Under the pieces are notes generated by a model. The model did no database searches. It was not told where the DNA came from and saw nothing but the letters and a program-made list of their open reading frames with translations. Made by a program: the position numbers and the translations under genes. DNA of 64,000 nt from Parasitella parasitica (lineage: Eukaryota > Mucoromycota > Mucoromycetes > Mucorales > Mucoraceae). Position 1 is the first letter of the stretch. Each line of letters opens with the position of its first letter. Shown in pieces: positions 1-9,764 of the stretch. Location: positions 130,433 to 194,432 of the forward strand of contig MU619273.1 of the NCBI GenBank assembly GCA_025201805.1, read 5' to 3'.

Positions 1-216
1 AACTTTATGGTAAGGGTATTTTTTTTTTCGAGTATTTTGTTGGTTTCTGCATGTTTTTTTTTCGAGCAAACTGTATTCACTGAGTGATAAATAAAGGGAG
101 AAAGATAGACAAATAGAGAGAACACCTTGATTTGAGCTGCTAAAAGGAGAAAAAGAGGAAAACGACAACAATTACATGACAAAAACGGGATATAGCAATA
201 GATCGAGTACGTGTGT

Positions 217-1320
217 TTACAGCATGTTGAGTTGCTCAGCAATAGCATTTTTATCAAACCCGGCTTCCATTAAATTCTTGACAAGGTCAGCTTTTGCTTT
301 GACTCGCTTGGTCAATTCTTTTTCAATCAATAGCTGATCTCTTTCCATTCGTTTTTCTCGCAGAAACTGTAACATGTCTTGAGATCGCTTCATTCTACCT
401 GCTTCCTTTTCACGTGTAACTTGTAATAAAGATTCGGCAAGAAAAGATGGCTGTGTTTGTTGTTGTTGTTGCTGATGTGATGACACAGAGAATGTGTTAG
501 ACAATGAAGATGTGTTGGAGGAATTAGGATGAATGATAGGGGAAGGTAATACTCGTGGTAGTGGACGAATAATAGCCGGCTGATGCTGTTGAGGTTGTGG
601 GAGATGATGCTGTTGCTGGTGTTGATGCTGTTGCTGTAGTAACGGCTGCTGATGATATTGTACGTTTGAGGCAGGTAAAGATTGGGTGGAGTGTGTTGTG
701 CTGGCTGAATCAGATGTGTTATCGACAGAAGATCTTGTAGGATGTAGTGTACTGTCACTTAAACGGCGCTTTCTTTTGACTGGTGATGCGAGAGAGTCGT
801 CGTCCTCGTCAAATCCATACTCTTCTTGCTTTATATGAAATAATTCTTCCTCTTCAGAAGCATGCATAATGCTGCTGATAGACATTGGCCAGGCAGAAGT
901 CCGATTGCTGTTGAATACTTCATTTAAAGCGTCCCAGTAGGGAAATCGTTTTAGGAGCTCTTCATGGATGCTCTCTTCAGTTGCGCCCGTTTCGAGTAGC
1001 TTCTTGCCGTCTACTTCTTTCCATTCACGAGCTAAGCGGTAATTACTCTGCAATGTGGATATTTTTGATGCAACATCTTTTGCTAGGCGATGGTAAATGC
1101 CGACTTCTCTCATTTGCTCGATGATGCTTTCAAGCAGAGATTTCTTGGGGATTCTTTCACAGTCATCTCCTTTCCATTTAGCGTAATTCGCTTTCTTTGA
1201 CAACCAGTTGACGAGGACATCCATAGAGGAAGGCCCGCCGTTGACACCATCTTTCAACCAACTCTTGTATGGTTTCTTTCCTTTCGACGTGGCGGATGAA
1301 TAAGGTGCCATCATGATCAT
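217..1320 (-). CDS. Myb/SANT- or trihelix-like DNA-binding protein, glutamine-rich
   Basis: Single-exon gene of 367 aa; the start has three close Met codons (MIMM), so the exact first residue is uncertain. Residues about 20-135 form a compact helical region with spaced Trp/Tyr (YKSWLKDGVNGG, WLSKKANYAKWKG, YRLAREW, FPYWDAL). It resembles the trihelix/Myb-like DNA-binding domains common in Mucoromycota regulators. An acidic patch and a basic stretch (VKRKRR, a likely nuclear localisation signal) follow, then long Gln/His/Ser-rich low-complexity sequence, and a charged C-terminal helix of about 70 residues (REKEAGRMKRSQDMLQFLREK) that could dimerise as a coiled coil. By inference it is a nuclear transcription factor; some such domains derive from transposases, but no catalytic part is present. 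Targets are unknown. Confidence 0.75.
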   Translation of the reverse strand: MIMMAPYSSATSKGKKPYKSWLKDGVNGGPSSMDVLVNWLSKKANYAKWKGDDCERIPKKSLLESIIEQMREVGIYHRLAKDVASKISTLQSNYRLAREWKEVDGKKLLETGATEESIHEELLKRFPYWDALNEVFNSNRTSAWPMSISSIMHASEEEELFHIKQEEYGFDEDDDSLASPVKRKRRLSDSTLHPTRSSVDNTSDSASTTHSTQSLPASNVQYHQQPLLQQQHQHQQQHHLPQPQQHQPAIIRPLPRVLPSPIIHPNSSNTSSLSNTFSVSSHQQQQQQTQPSFLAESLLQVTREKEAGRMKRSQDMLQFLREKRMERDQLLIEKELTKRVKAKADLVKNLMEAGFDKNAIAEQLNML

Positions 1321-1909
1321 TTATCTTTAGTTTCTTTTCTTAAGCTTTATTAAAATACAGGGAAATCAAGGGGAAGATAATATAAAACGCAGAAAAAAAA
1401 TAAAGAGAGAGAGAGAGAAAGGAACTTGAGAAATGCGAGAAAATGGTTTATTTTTATATCATTAAAGGAACAAAAAAAATCAAAACCAATCAACCGTCGA
1501 TCTTTTTTTTTTTTGCTGTTGTAAAATTCTGTTTAAAAAGGCTATTTCTGCCTGTTGGCAAAAATATGATCGGCCATTCTACCATTCAACCATTGGTTCC
1601 TCTCGATGTGCTGGGCAGAAAGGTCAGTTTGGCTGGATTTGCCCATCTTAAAAATGCAAGATTACTTGAACTTCTTACGCATCCTTGTGTGAAAATTGCA
1701 GTAAAACCCATCCTTCATTCGTGTATAATTATTTACTGTGCAATATTTATCTTTCCTGACGAGACATTATAAGCGGAGTAGCGCTTTTAAAGATGAATTT
1801 CAGCAGAAAAACATGTAGATCTTCTTTTTTTATTTTTAATATATATTGGCTTCGAACTCTTTCGACAAAGTCTAGAACATCGAACGTCGATTTTACACAC
1901 TACTTTTTT

Positions 1910-1949
<40 letters not shown>

Positions 1950-2377
1950 TAGTAAAGAAATATACTATGATTGAGCGTGATGTGATGATGAATTACATTG
2001 CTGTCTAACGCTAAAAAAATAACTAAACGAATTGTGCAACATGCACTAAAATATTTTATGATTCAATGCAAAAAAAAGGCCTTTCTTGGCGTAAAAGAGT
2101 GCAATTTACTTTTTAGGATGGTTCCTACATGTTATGCATTGGCATTGGAGAATTAAAATGCAAGGGATATTTATAAAAAAAAAACCCCCAAAAAGCGGCT
2201 TTATTAGCGTTCAACAGGTTCATGTTCAATGGTTACGGTTTACCTAAATGATTTAATGTAGATAGTCTTGGGGCCAATCAAATGTTGATTCAAATTTCTG
2301 TACCACACTCGTAAATCATTATATTTATCTGTCTATATAAGTAACAATCCTCTGCTTATTAGTGACAACTGATCGAA

Positions 2378-2412
2378 CATCAGCCAAAGCCATGTGAAGC
2401 CCACGGCTGATG
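2378..2412. repeat. Short inverted repeat (8-bp arms)
   Basis: CATCAGCC at 2378-2385 is matched by its reverse complement GGCTGATG at 2405-2412, giving a stem with a loop of about 19 nt. No gene is adjacent and function is unknown; it may be a chance hairpin. Confidence 0.4.
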
Positions 2413-4028
2413 ACTAATTCGTCATTACATGTAATTACTTGGTCAATTAGCGATATATTGAACTCTTTGGGTTACTATATTTTCTTTATAAAGAAAACAC
2501 TGTTTATATATTATATATCGAAGAATCACACTCGAAGGAGATCCCGTCTCAATGACAACACCATTAGTAAGAATTAAATCCGGCATCTAATTAAAATTCT
2601 GTGGTATGCGCGGTATTAAATATGAATTCATGATACATACTAATAAAACCAGTCGCCATTAGCTATATACTCCATGTAATATGACTGAAATAAGAATGTC
2701 CAAAGATGTTTGACAGCTGTACCCTAGAAAGCAGGGGGGTACAAAGCTCTCGCTTTATCCTAGTACCCAGGGGTTACATTAGTATTCAGGAACGCTTTAC
2801 CATAAAAGAACGTTGAGCCGTCTGCAATTACTGTACCTATTTGCAGTAAAAAATATGAATATGAAAAAGCATGCCATGTTATTATCCGCTTGCTTTCGAC
2901 TTCAGAATAATTGCTACTAATATTTAATTGCTACATTGCAAACTTGCTTGAAATGAACCTAAATTTAAGATTGCATGTTGCTGATGCATATTTCTGCCGT
3001 ATCCCAGAATTGAATGACCCAATCTCGGGTCATCAAGGCTATGCATCAACCTACTGGCAAAATATCCAACCGATATTTTCTCTTCTTTTTTTTTTAAAAA
3101 AAATCTGCATTTTGATGACATTGAACAAATTTTCTAGTTATTATTGGACATTTGTGAATCAATAGATTGTTTTTGTTTTTATAAAAAACGGAGGCGGCTC
3201 TAATGATTAAGTCATCATGTTGCAACATTCAAAAGCGTCCTAGTAGATAACAGTTTATCGACTCGAATATGGGATGATGTTAGGCTTGGACTAAGAAAAA
3301 AGGAGATCGAACTGATAAAAACGATATGCGTAGTGTGTGGTGAAAACAATAAGACATATTACTCTAGGTATCAGTTATATGAATTAAATGTACCATCCTT
3401 GTAGCTTGCAGTCTTTCAAGTCTTGAGCCGTCGAAGAAATGGTGATATTCAAAAAAAGAGGCTTGCAGGATATTTCTTCAATCACAAGATAGATTGCATG
3501 CAATCGAATCATTTCCATACACTAATGAATGATATGCATCACTATTGTTGCAGACATCTAAATCTAGAGCACCTGATTTGAATTGTGCAAAGCTTGCTAC
3601 TACAACTACTGCAAACAATTAAAACCCAGTCAATAGGAATTCTTTATTTTCGCTCAGTTTGTGTTTTTTGAATAGAAAGCGCTACTTTGAAGGTAGTATA
3701 CTGGCCGAATTGTATCAATAAAGTTGAGTAAAAGCAATGGCTAATAAACTAGACGGTAGGTTTCTTTTTGGTAGTAGTCTCATGTCGTAAAAGTGTCAAA
3801 CAATTGCACGCTCCGATTTTGAAGTCTGAACTTTTTGAATGTCAGAGTAAAGTTGTCAAGTGCATATCAATTCTCTGAAATGCAAAGAAATAGCAAGTAA
3901 CCTATATAAAATTAGTATCAAAAGTTTCATCAGAGCTTACTGCATCTGATAGGTTAAATTTAGCTTTGAAATAAAGACATTTTAGTCGCATCCAGATTGG
4001 TGCGCTTGTTGAGCAGGTGTTTGGAAAG

Positions 4029-4045
4029 ATACCCGTTACGGGTAT
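4029..4045. repeat. Perfect 17-bp palindrome
   Basis: ATACCCGT, a single central T, then ACGGGTAT: two perfect 8-bp arms. Palindromes with CCG/CGG half-sites are typical targets of dimeric fungal zinc-cluster regulators, but no promoter is assigned here. Confidence 0.45.
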
Positions 4046-4900
4046 TGCCTACGTGGGGCTGCTAACTAACTTTAATAAACATATCTGCTGCTGCTGCTGC
4101 TGCCGAAGCTTTTTAGCTTGAAAATTTGGCGTAGTAAAAGGCTTCTTTTATGCAAGTTTATTTCTGCGTCGAAAAATATCTGTAAATTGTAAAAAAAAAA
4201 AAAAAAAAAAAAAAAACTATGTATTAGTGTAGGTTATGCTTGTTCCTGGGCAAAAAAAGACTATACAACATTCGTGTGAAGGGCTGTAATCATCTCAACC
4301 TTCGATTTTTATTCTCAACTTCTATCTGATAGAATAAATAAATAAAAAAATTCTTGTCTTTACTTGCATTTACGTACTCGGTGCACTGCGTAAATAATAT
4401 ACGCAGACACACGATAAATTTACGATAAATACACATTATAATATAGTTGAAATAAAGACGGAAAGCAAAGTCTTTGCCTTTAACAGCAATGCATACAAAA
4501 ATCTAGCTGCTACTAGCGTTTGAATGGCTTTGTGGTGAAGCTGATTAATTATAAAGTGCTGCATATATAATCGTACTTACTTCATAAGAGCGGATAGCAC
4601 CTGAATTACCTCTTTCATTTTATCATATTGTGGTATATTCTGGACTATACCGCCCGATGCCAGTCTGTCCATACGCTCTGCATTTTAAACAGTTATATTC
4701 AAATTTTTGCGTGGCTGCTTGGTTTTTTTTTTCGTGGAGAATGAGAAGGCCAAACCAGCTTGTAGCTCTCCAATGCAGAAAGTGATTAATTATTGTGAGA
4801 AATCAAGCAACTCAATGCACAAAAAAAGAATCAAGCGGCAATTGAGGTCATCACGAAGCTCTTTACTCTGCATCCTTCCGAAAAAAAAAATAATCTTGGC

Positions 4901-6008
4901 ATGTCTTCGTTAGTGAATTTCTTCAACAGTATGAGCCTCAAAGGAAATAATGCCAATTTTTCTACTCCAAGAGCAGCGCAACGTCAACCCTCACCGCCAT
5001 CACAGCCAAAAAAGATTCACTCAGCCAAACGTGCTGGAAGAAAAAGAACGTCTGAAACGTGTGTCATTTGCTTCCAACATTGCATCTCTTCGAGCTTTAT
5101 GAAGGCCGAAAACTGTGAGCATGCAGTGTGTGATTCTTGTCTACGAGCATACTTTCAAAGTGTCTTAAATGAGGGACGCTATACATCGTTTGAGCGAATT
5201 GAATGCCCAAGTCCTGGTTGCAACGCTACTTTTTTATCAAACAAGGTTACCCAAAACATTTTTACCGATCCTCAAAGAAACGACTGGTGGACAATGGCTA
5301 CGATAAAAGCAAACATTCATAACAAGGTAAGATCCACATTTATCCGTCTGTCAGTAAGGATGCAAAAGGATTTATCCAAGTGAGATAACTTGATAGGTTG
5401 TATGTCCTTTTGCTGATTGTGGAGCCATTTTTGATGCGGATCTCAGCTTGACAAAGAAATGCACCTTTGTTGAATGCTATGAATGCCATCATGGTTTTTG
5501 CTCTGCATGCCAGCAAATATGGCACCCAGGTAAGTATTACTTTTTGTGCAACACTATTGCTAAAAAAAATTTTTTTTTTATCAGGAGTAGTCAAGATTGT
5601 GGACGATGAGGAAGAAATGAACAAGACCCTGAGCCAGGCAAAAGTAAATCTCTGGACTAGATGTCCCAAATGCCATCATCTTGTCGAAAAAAGAGTAAGC
5701 GACACATTTTCAATTTCACGTTGGTCGAGCCTCTCACTAATACGTACAATGCCATAGGCGGGATGCCTTACCATATGGTGCTTGTGTGGCACTGAATTGT
5801 GAGTAATTCACTTTGACAAAGGTGGTATATGTATATATATATATAGTAAACATTGCGTAGTTGCTACCGCTGTGGAGGCTACTCATCCGGTCATTCTTGT
5901 GCTAACCAGTGCCAGTATCTCTCGAGCGACCATATCAGCACCATCCGCAGTCAAATGTTTACAAGTACAACTGCTAATTCGACTAATAAGATCCGAAGAA
6001 TCAACTGA
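4901..6008 (+). CDS. RING-between-RING (RBR) E3 ubiquitin ligase
   Basis: Five exons (4901-5326, 5397-5529, 5585-5694, 5758-5798, 5861-6008) join in phase to give 285 aa. RING1 lies at about residues 54-110 (CVICFQHC, CEHAVCDSC, CPSPGC). The IBR follows in exon 2 (CPFADCGAIF, CTFVECYECHHGFCSAC). RING2 is CPKCHHLVEKRAGC, then CLCGTEFCYRCGG. The Cys in RAGC aligns with the catalytic Cys that accepts ubiquitin in Ariadne/parkin-type enzymes, so the protein should be active. RBR ligases take ubiquitin from an E2 onto this Cys before the substrate. The N-terminus is short and low in complexity, and no UBA, RWD or Ariadne domain is visible, so substrate recruitment is unclear. The start was chosen as the first ATG in frame. 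Confidence 0.85.
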
Positions 6009-6255
6009 AATCATGTACTGTAGGCTTTCACAGAACTGAATTTTCATTTGAAACGGCGAATTCCATCATGAAAATAAAGTTTTTTTTTTTTATTTTTTTT
6101 TATTTTTTTCATACTTAAATAACTGCAAACGATTATCCCTGTGTCCGTTTTCTTTCTTTGTTCTTTTCTTTCTTTTTTTCCTCTTTCAAAAAAAAAGGAG
6201 AAAAATAATAAATAAAACTTAGGGTCATCAATTAATCAAAGATAGAGAGAAATCA

Positions 6256-7029
6256 ATGCCTTCTAATTTGACTGCATCAAACACACTGGAATCAGATCAC
6301 AAGCAACAGATTGAATCAGCAGCAAACAAATTGCCTCCACCTTCTGCTCTTTTTGATTTTTACGGTAACCCCAAGATGAGCGAACCCGTTTCTCCTAATC
6401 CCAGACAAGTCTATATCCTTCCTCCTCCATCCTCATTGCCTGGCTACCATCTCCCACCCCCTCCCACCGCCATGAGCAGCAGCAGCAATACTAGTAACAA
6501 CAGCAACATTAGCTATTACCAGCAACACCCCCCACAGCCTCAACCTCACCAGCCGGAATTTCATCCCCAATATTATTACCCTAGTCCCACTTCCACCAAT
6601 GCCGGCATCAAAAGAGAACCTAGCTACCCTTCTTCTGGCCCTACCAAGAAGAGAACAAAGAAATCTACTGCTGTCACCTCGGCTGCCTCCACTGCTACGG
6701 ATGACATTTCGGTTGCCGCTGCGACATTGGCTTCGTTTGCCTCTTCAAATGACGAGGATGACGAAGAGGAATCTCAGGCAGAACTGCAACAACAAGTACA
6801 GCCAAGAAAGAAGAGACAATACAACAAGAAATACTCGTCCAAGGAAGATGCATTATCTAAACAACAAGAAAACCAAGTTCTGGAGGTAAATAAAAAAGAG
6901 AAAAAAAAATTTTTTTTTTTCGGGCTAGGGCTAAAAAATTTTCATTTTTCCATAATTATTATATAGGCAGCAAGAATTTTGATGGATATCTCAAGATGTG
7001 TTGTTCGTCCAGTCAGTGTAGCTAATTAA
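6256..7029 (+). CDS. Low-complexity nuclear protein, function unknown
   Basis: Two exons (6256-6885 and 6967-7029) with an 81-nt GT-AG intron give 230 aa. Without splicing, the frame runs into a meaningless F/K-rich tail. The N-terminal two thirds are rich in Pro, Ser, Gln and Tyr (ILPPPSSLPGYHLPPPP, QYYYPSP). A basic cluster (KKRTKKS) and a second one (RKKRQYNKKY) look like nuclear localisation signals, separated by an acidic patch. The short second exon ends in a possible amphipathic helix (EAARILMDISRCV). It is probably a transcriptional co-regulator by composition. I do not recognise the family. Confidence 0.6.
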
Positions 7030-7060
7030 CAAGACCACCTTTTATATATTTATATAAAAG

Positions 7061-7143
<83 letters not shown>
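7061..7143. repeat. Interrupted poly(A) tract (about 47 A, TTTT, 32 A)
   Basis: An 83-nt homopolymer run broken only by four T. It lies between the stop of the upstream gene at 7029 and the GH9 start at 7318. It is either a real homopolymer in the promoter region or an unreliable assembly spot; length is likely to vary between strains or reads. Confidence 0.8.
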
Positions 7144-7147
<4 letters not shown>

Positions 7148-7317
7148 GGTTCACATCATTGTAAAAGTTTCCTATTGTTTCGTTGTTTGTCATGCTGAAA
7201 ATTGCGAATATAAAAATGGTATGTTTCCGAAGTTGGTTTATTGATAAATGGTCAATTTTTGATTTCTATACATCTCTCTCTCTTCTTTTCTTGACACACT
7301 AAAAGTTCTGTATTAGA

Positions 7318-9400
7318 ATGAAGATTCATCATGCGTCATGGCTTTCATTTGCGGTGATATTAATTGCCTCAAATGTACAAGCAGCAAACCCACTTGCTGA
7401 CAGCCCCTTAATGCACCCAACTGGTGATCCATTAGATGGGCCATATGTAGCTCCGTCCGAGCCAAAGTACGACTATGCAGAGGTCCTTCATAAAAGCTAT
7501 CTGTTCTACCATGCCCAGAAATCGGGCGTGCTGCCGTACCAACGTATGGCCTGGAGATCTGATTCCTGCAAAGTCTGCGTTGGTGATTTCGGCGAAGATC
7601 TGTCCCGCGGCTGGTATGAAGCTGCAAATACCATGAAATGGGGTCTGCCTTTGGGTTGGACTGTCACGCAATTAGCCTTCAATATCATGATGTTTGAAGA
7701 TTCCATGAATTCCGTTGATGAATTAGCTGAAGGTCTGGAGCTATTAAAGTGGGGCGCAGGTAAATATATATCCGTATTGGTACATACAAGATTCACGGAA
7801 ATTTATACACGTAGACTACATTACAAATGCGCATTATAACGACACCTACATCGTTGGTCAGTTGGGAACATCTGCCGTCGGACCTATATCCAAGCAGGTT
7901 GAATTGGATGTTGATTTCAACTATTGGGGCCCTCCTGAAGAGTACGAGCAGTGGGTTCCGACAGGACTTCCTCATAAAGCCTACTATATCTCCCCTGATA
8001 ACCCTTCATCCGAGATTGTGGGTGAATACAGTGCTGCTCTGGCGGCTATTTCTATCCCATGGAGAAAGCACAACGCAACTTACGCGGACACTTTAGTCGA
8101 TCACGCAAAACGCCTTTACAAATTCGCTACTGATCATCCCGGCAGCTATGTTTCTTCCCGTCAAAATGCTTTCCAATGGGCTGCCTTTTGGTACCCTTCT
8201 ACCCGCTACGAAGATGAATTGGCCTGGAGTGCTGCTTGGCTGTATGCTGCTACGAAAGATGAATTCTACCTCAATGAAGCCAAGAAATGGTATGCTCAAG
8301 CTTCAGACTCTTGGACAGAGTATTCGTGGGACGAAAAGGGCGGTGGCCTTCATGTCCTGCTCTATGCTATAACCAAAGATGGCCAGTTTTACAAGAACTC
8401 GATGGATTACTTTAACCAGTTCTTGCCCGGAAGCCCAACCCAAATCGTCAAATTCACGCCTCGAGGCCTTGCCTACATCGAGCACTGGGGTTCAGTTGGT
8501 TATTCTGGCAATGTCGCTTTTTTGATGTTGGCATTTGCTAAATCCATTGGCTACGAGACTGATGAAGCCAAAGCAATGACAACGTTTGCTGTTCAGCAAA
8601 TCAATTATGCATTAGGTGATTACGGTTATAGCTGGGTAGTGGGCTTTGGTGATAATTATCCTTCTAAACCGTATCACAAGTCCTCATACAACTCCTATAT
8701 CGACTATCCTATGCGCGGTACTTTCCAAGACAAGGTAGAAGGCGACTTTTCCGAGTCAAGAACTGAGCAGCGTTTCATCCTCTACGGTGCTGTAGAGGGC
8801 GGGCCCAATGTCGACGATACCTGGTATGACGATCGTTCCAACTATGAATATTCTGAAGTGACTCAAGATTACAATGCTGCTTGGACAGGCGCCATAGCCG
8901 GTTTGATTGATTTCTACGGATCGCAAAAGTTCGAGCCTTTCACTGATTGCGATTTGGATCTGGGCTGGTCTCACTCTAACGCTTCTGAGCCGCCAGCATG
9001 GCCAGAAGATGACTGTTATCACACCTGCAATAAGGGCTGTCCTCGGGGAGAGATGAAATCTTCATATGCATGGAAGCTCTTGACAGAACCTCAAGAACAG
9101 ATGCACAAGCAGTTAGAAGTGCTTTATCCTGGCCAAGGCTTATTGAGGGCTGCTGCTCTTGAAGGAAAAACCATTGAAGACTTGAAGGCAATGGGTATTA
9201 AAGTAAGCAATAGTGATGAAGAGGATGATGATGAAGTGGAAGAAGACAGTGTGGGCGACGAAGTCAAGGCAGCCGGTTTTGCACCAAAATCCAAGTCCAA
9301 ACATCGAGGTAAACATGCATCTGGCGCGAATAAAACCACGACCTTTGCTTTACTTACATCTGCCATAATGGCATTCGCTGTATATGCTATCAACCTTTAA
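7318..9400 (+). CDS. Glycoside hydrolase family 9 (endoglucanase-like), GPI-anchored type
   Basis: Two exons (7318-7759, 7815-9400) join in phase (KWGA-DYI) to give 675 aa. Residues 1-22 are a signal peptide. The GH9 (alpha/alpha)6 barrel follows: DLSRGWYEAANTMKWGLP at about 94-111, WGPPEEY at about 185, the histidine signature WVVGFGDNYPSKPYHKSS (His at about 435), and DRSNYEYSEVTQDYNAAWTG with the general-acid Glu at about 495. The region where classical GH9 enzymes have YDAGD, holding the catalytic base Asp, reads YEAAN here, so both Asp are replaced. The C-terminus has an acidic segment, a basic linker and a hydrophobic tail (FALLTSAIMAFAVYAINL) fitting a GPI signal. Likely role: remodelling or degradation of beta-1,4-glucan at the cell surface. 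Catalytic competence is uncertain. Confidence 0.88.
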
Positions 9401-9764
9401 ATTGTCATTTTATACATCATATTCAATAAACCCAATTATAAAATTCGATGGTGTCATTCTGTTTTTTGACCACTGCTAACATTTTCGTTTATAGCAATTT
9501 TTATATAAACTATTCAAAGGAAGCACCAAGTGGCCGCTCTCCATTGCAGAAAAAAAATGAACCTACTGTTTGCTGGACAGCATCTCACAATCTCATCTAA
9601 TTTGGAGCCATTTATACTGAAAAGTGCTCCAGCTAAATCTTATAATTTTTCCTTCTCAATGTTTAGAGAGAGAGAGAGAGAGTACCTTCGTTTTACGTTA
9701 TAGCTTTTTTTTTTTTAATCAATACAAGTTCATTAATAAATTAAAGAAAGAAAAAAAAAGTATT
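9401..9764. other. Convergent intergenic region
   Basis: Holds the 3' ends of the GH9 gene and the RNF10-like gene. AATAAA-like sequence occurs near 9423, and a short GA repeat lies at about 9668-9682. No coding sequence is supported. Confidence 0.5.

Larger units (their letters stand above)
1321..4900. other. Gene-poor AT-rich spacer
   Basis: About 3.6 kb without a convincing gene. It contains a T run at about 1915-1948, an A run at about 4191-4216, a short CTG repeat at about 4085-4102, an inverted repeat at 2378-2412 and a perfect palindrome at 4029-4045. The ORFs here are short, low in complexity and run through homopolymers. A stretch at about 3985-4080 is open in one frame and is followed by a CTAAC-type branch site and an acceptor-like TTTTTAG, so a lost or decayed exon cannot be excluded. 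Confidence 0.5.

Noticed and set aside
390-758. 122-codon open frame inside the first gene
   Set aside because: Same strand, other frame, within the Gln/His-rich region of the Myb-like gene; a repeat shadow.
1443-2008. Two open frames downstream of the first gene
   Set aside because: They depend on reading through T runs and show no recognisable protein composition.
7313-7627. Minus-strand open frames opposite the GH9 gene
   Set aside because: Antisense shadows of a strongly supported, spliced plus-strand gene.
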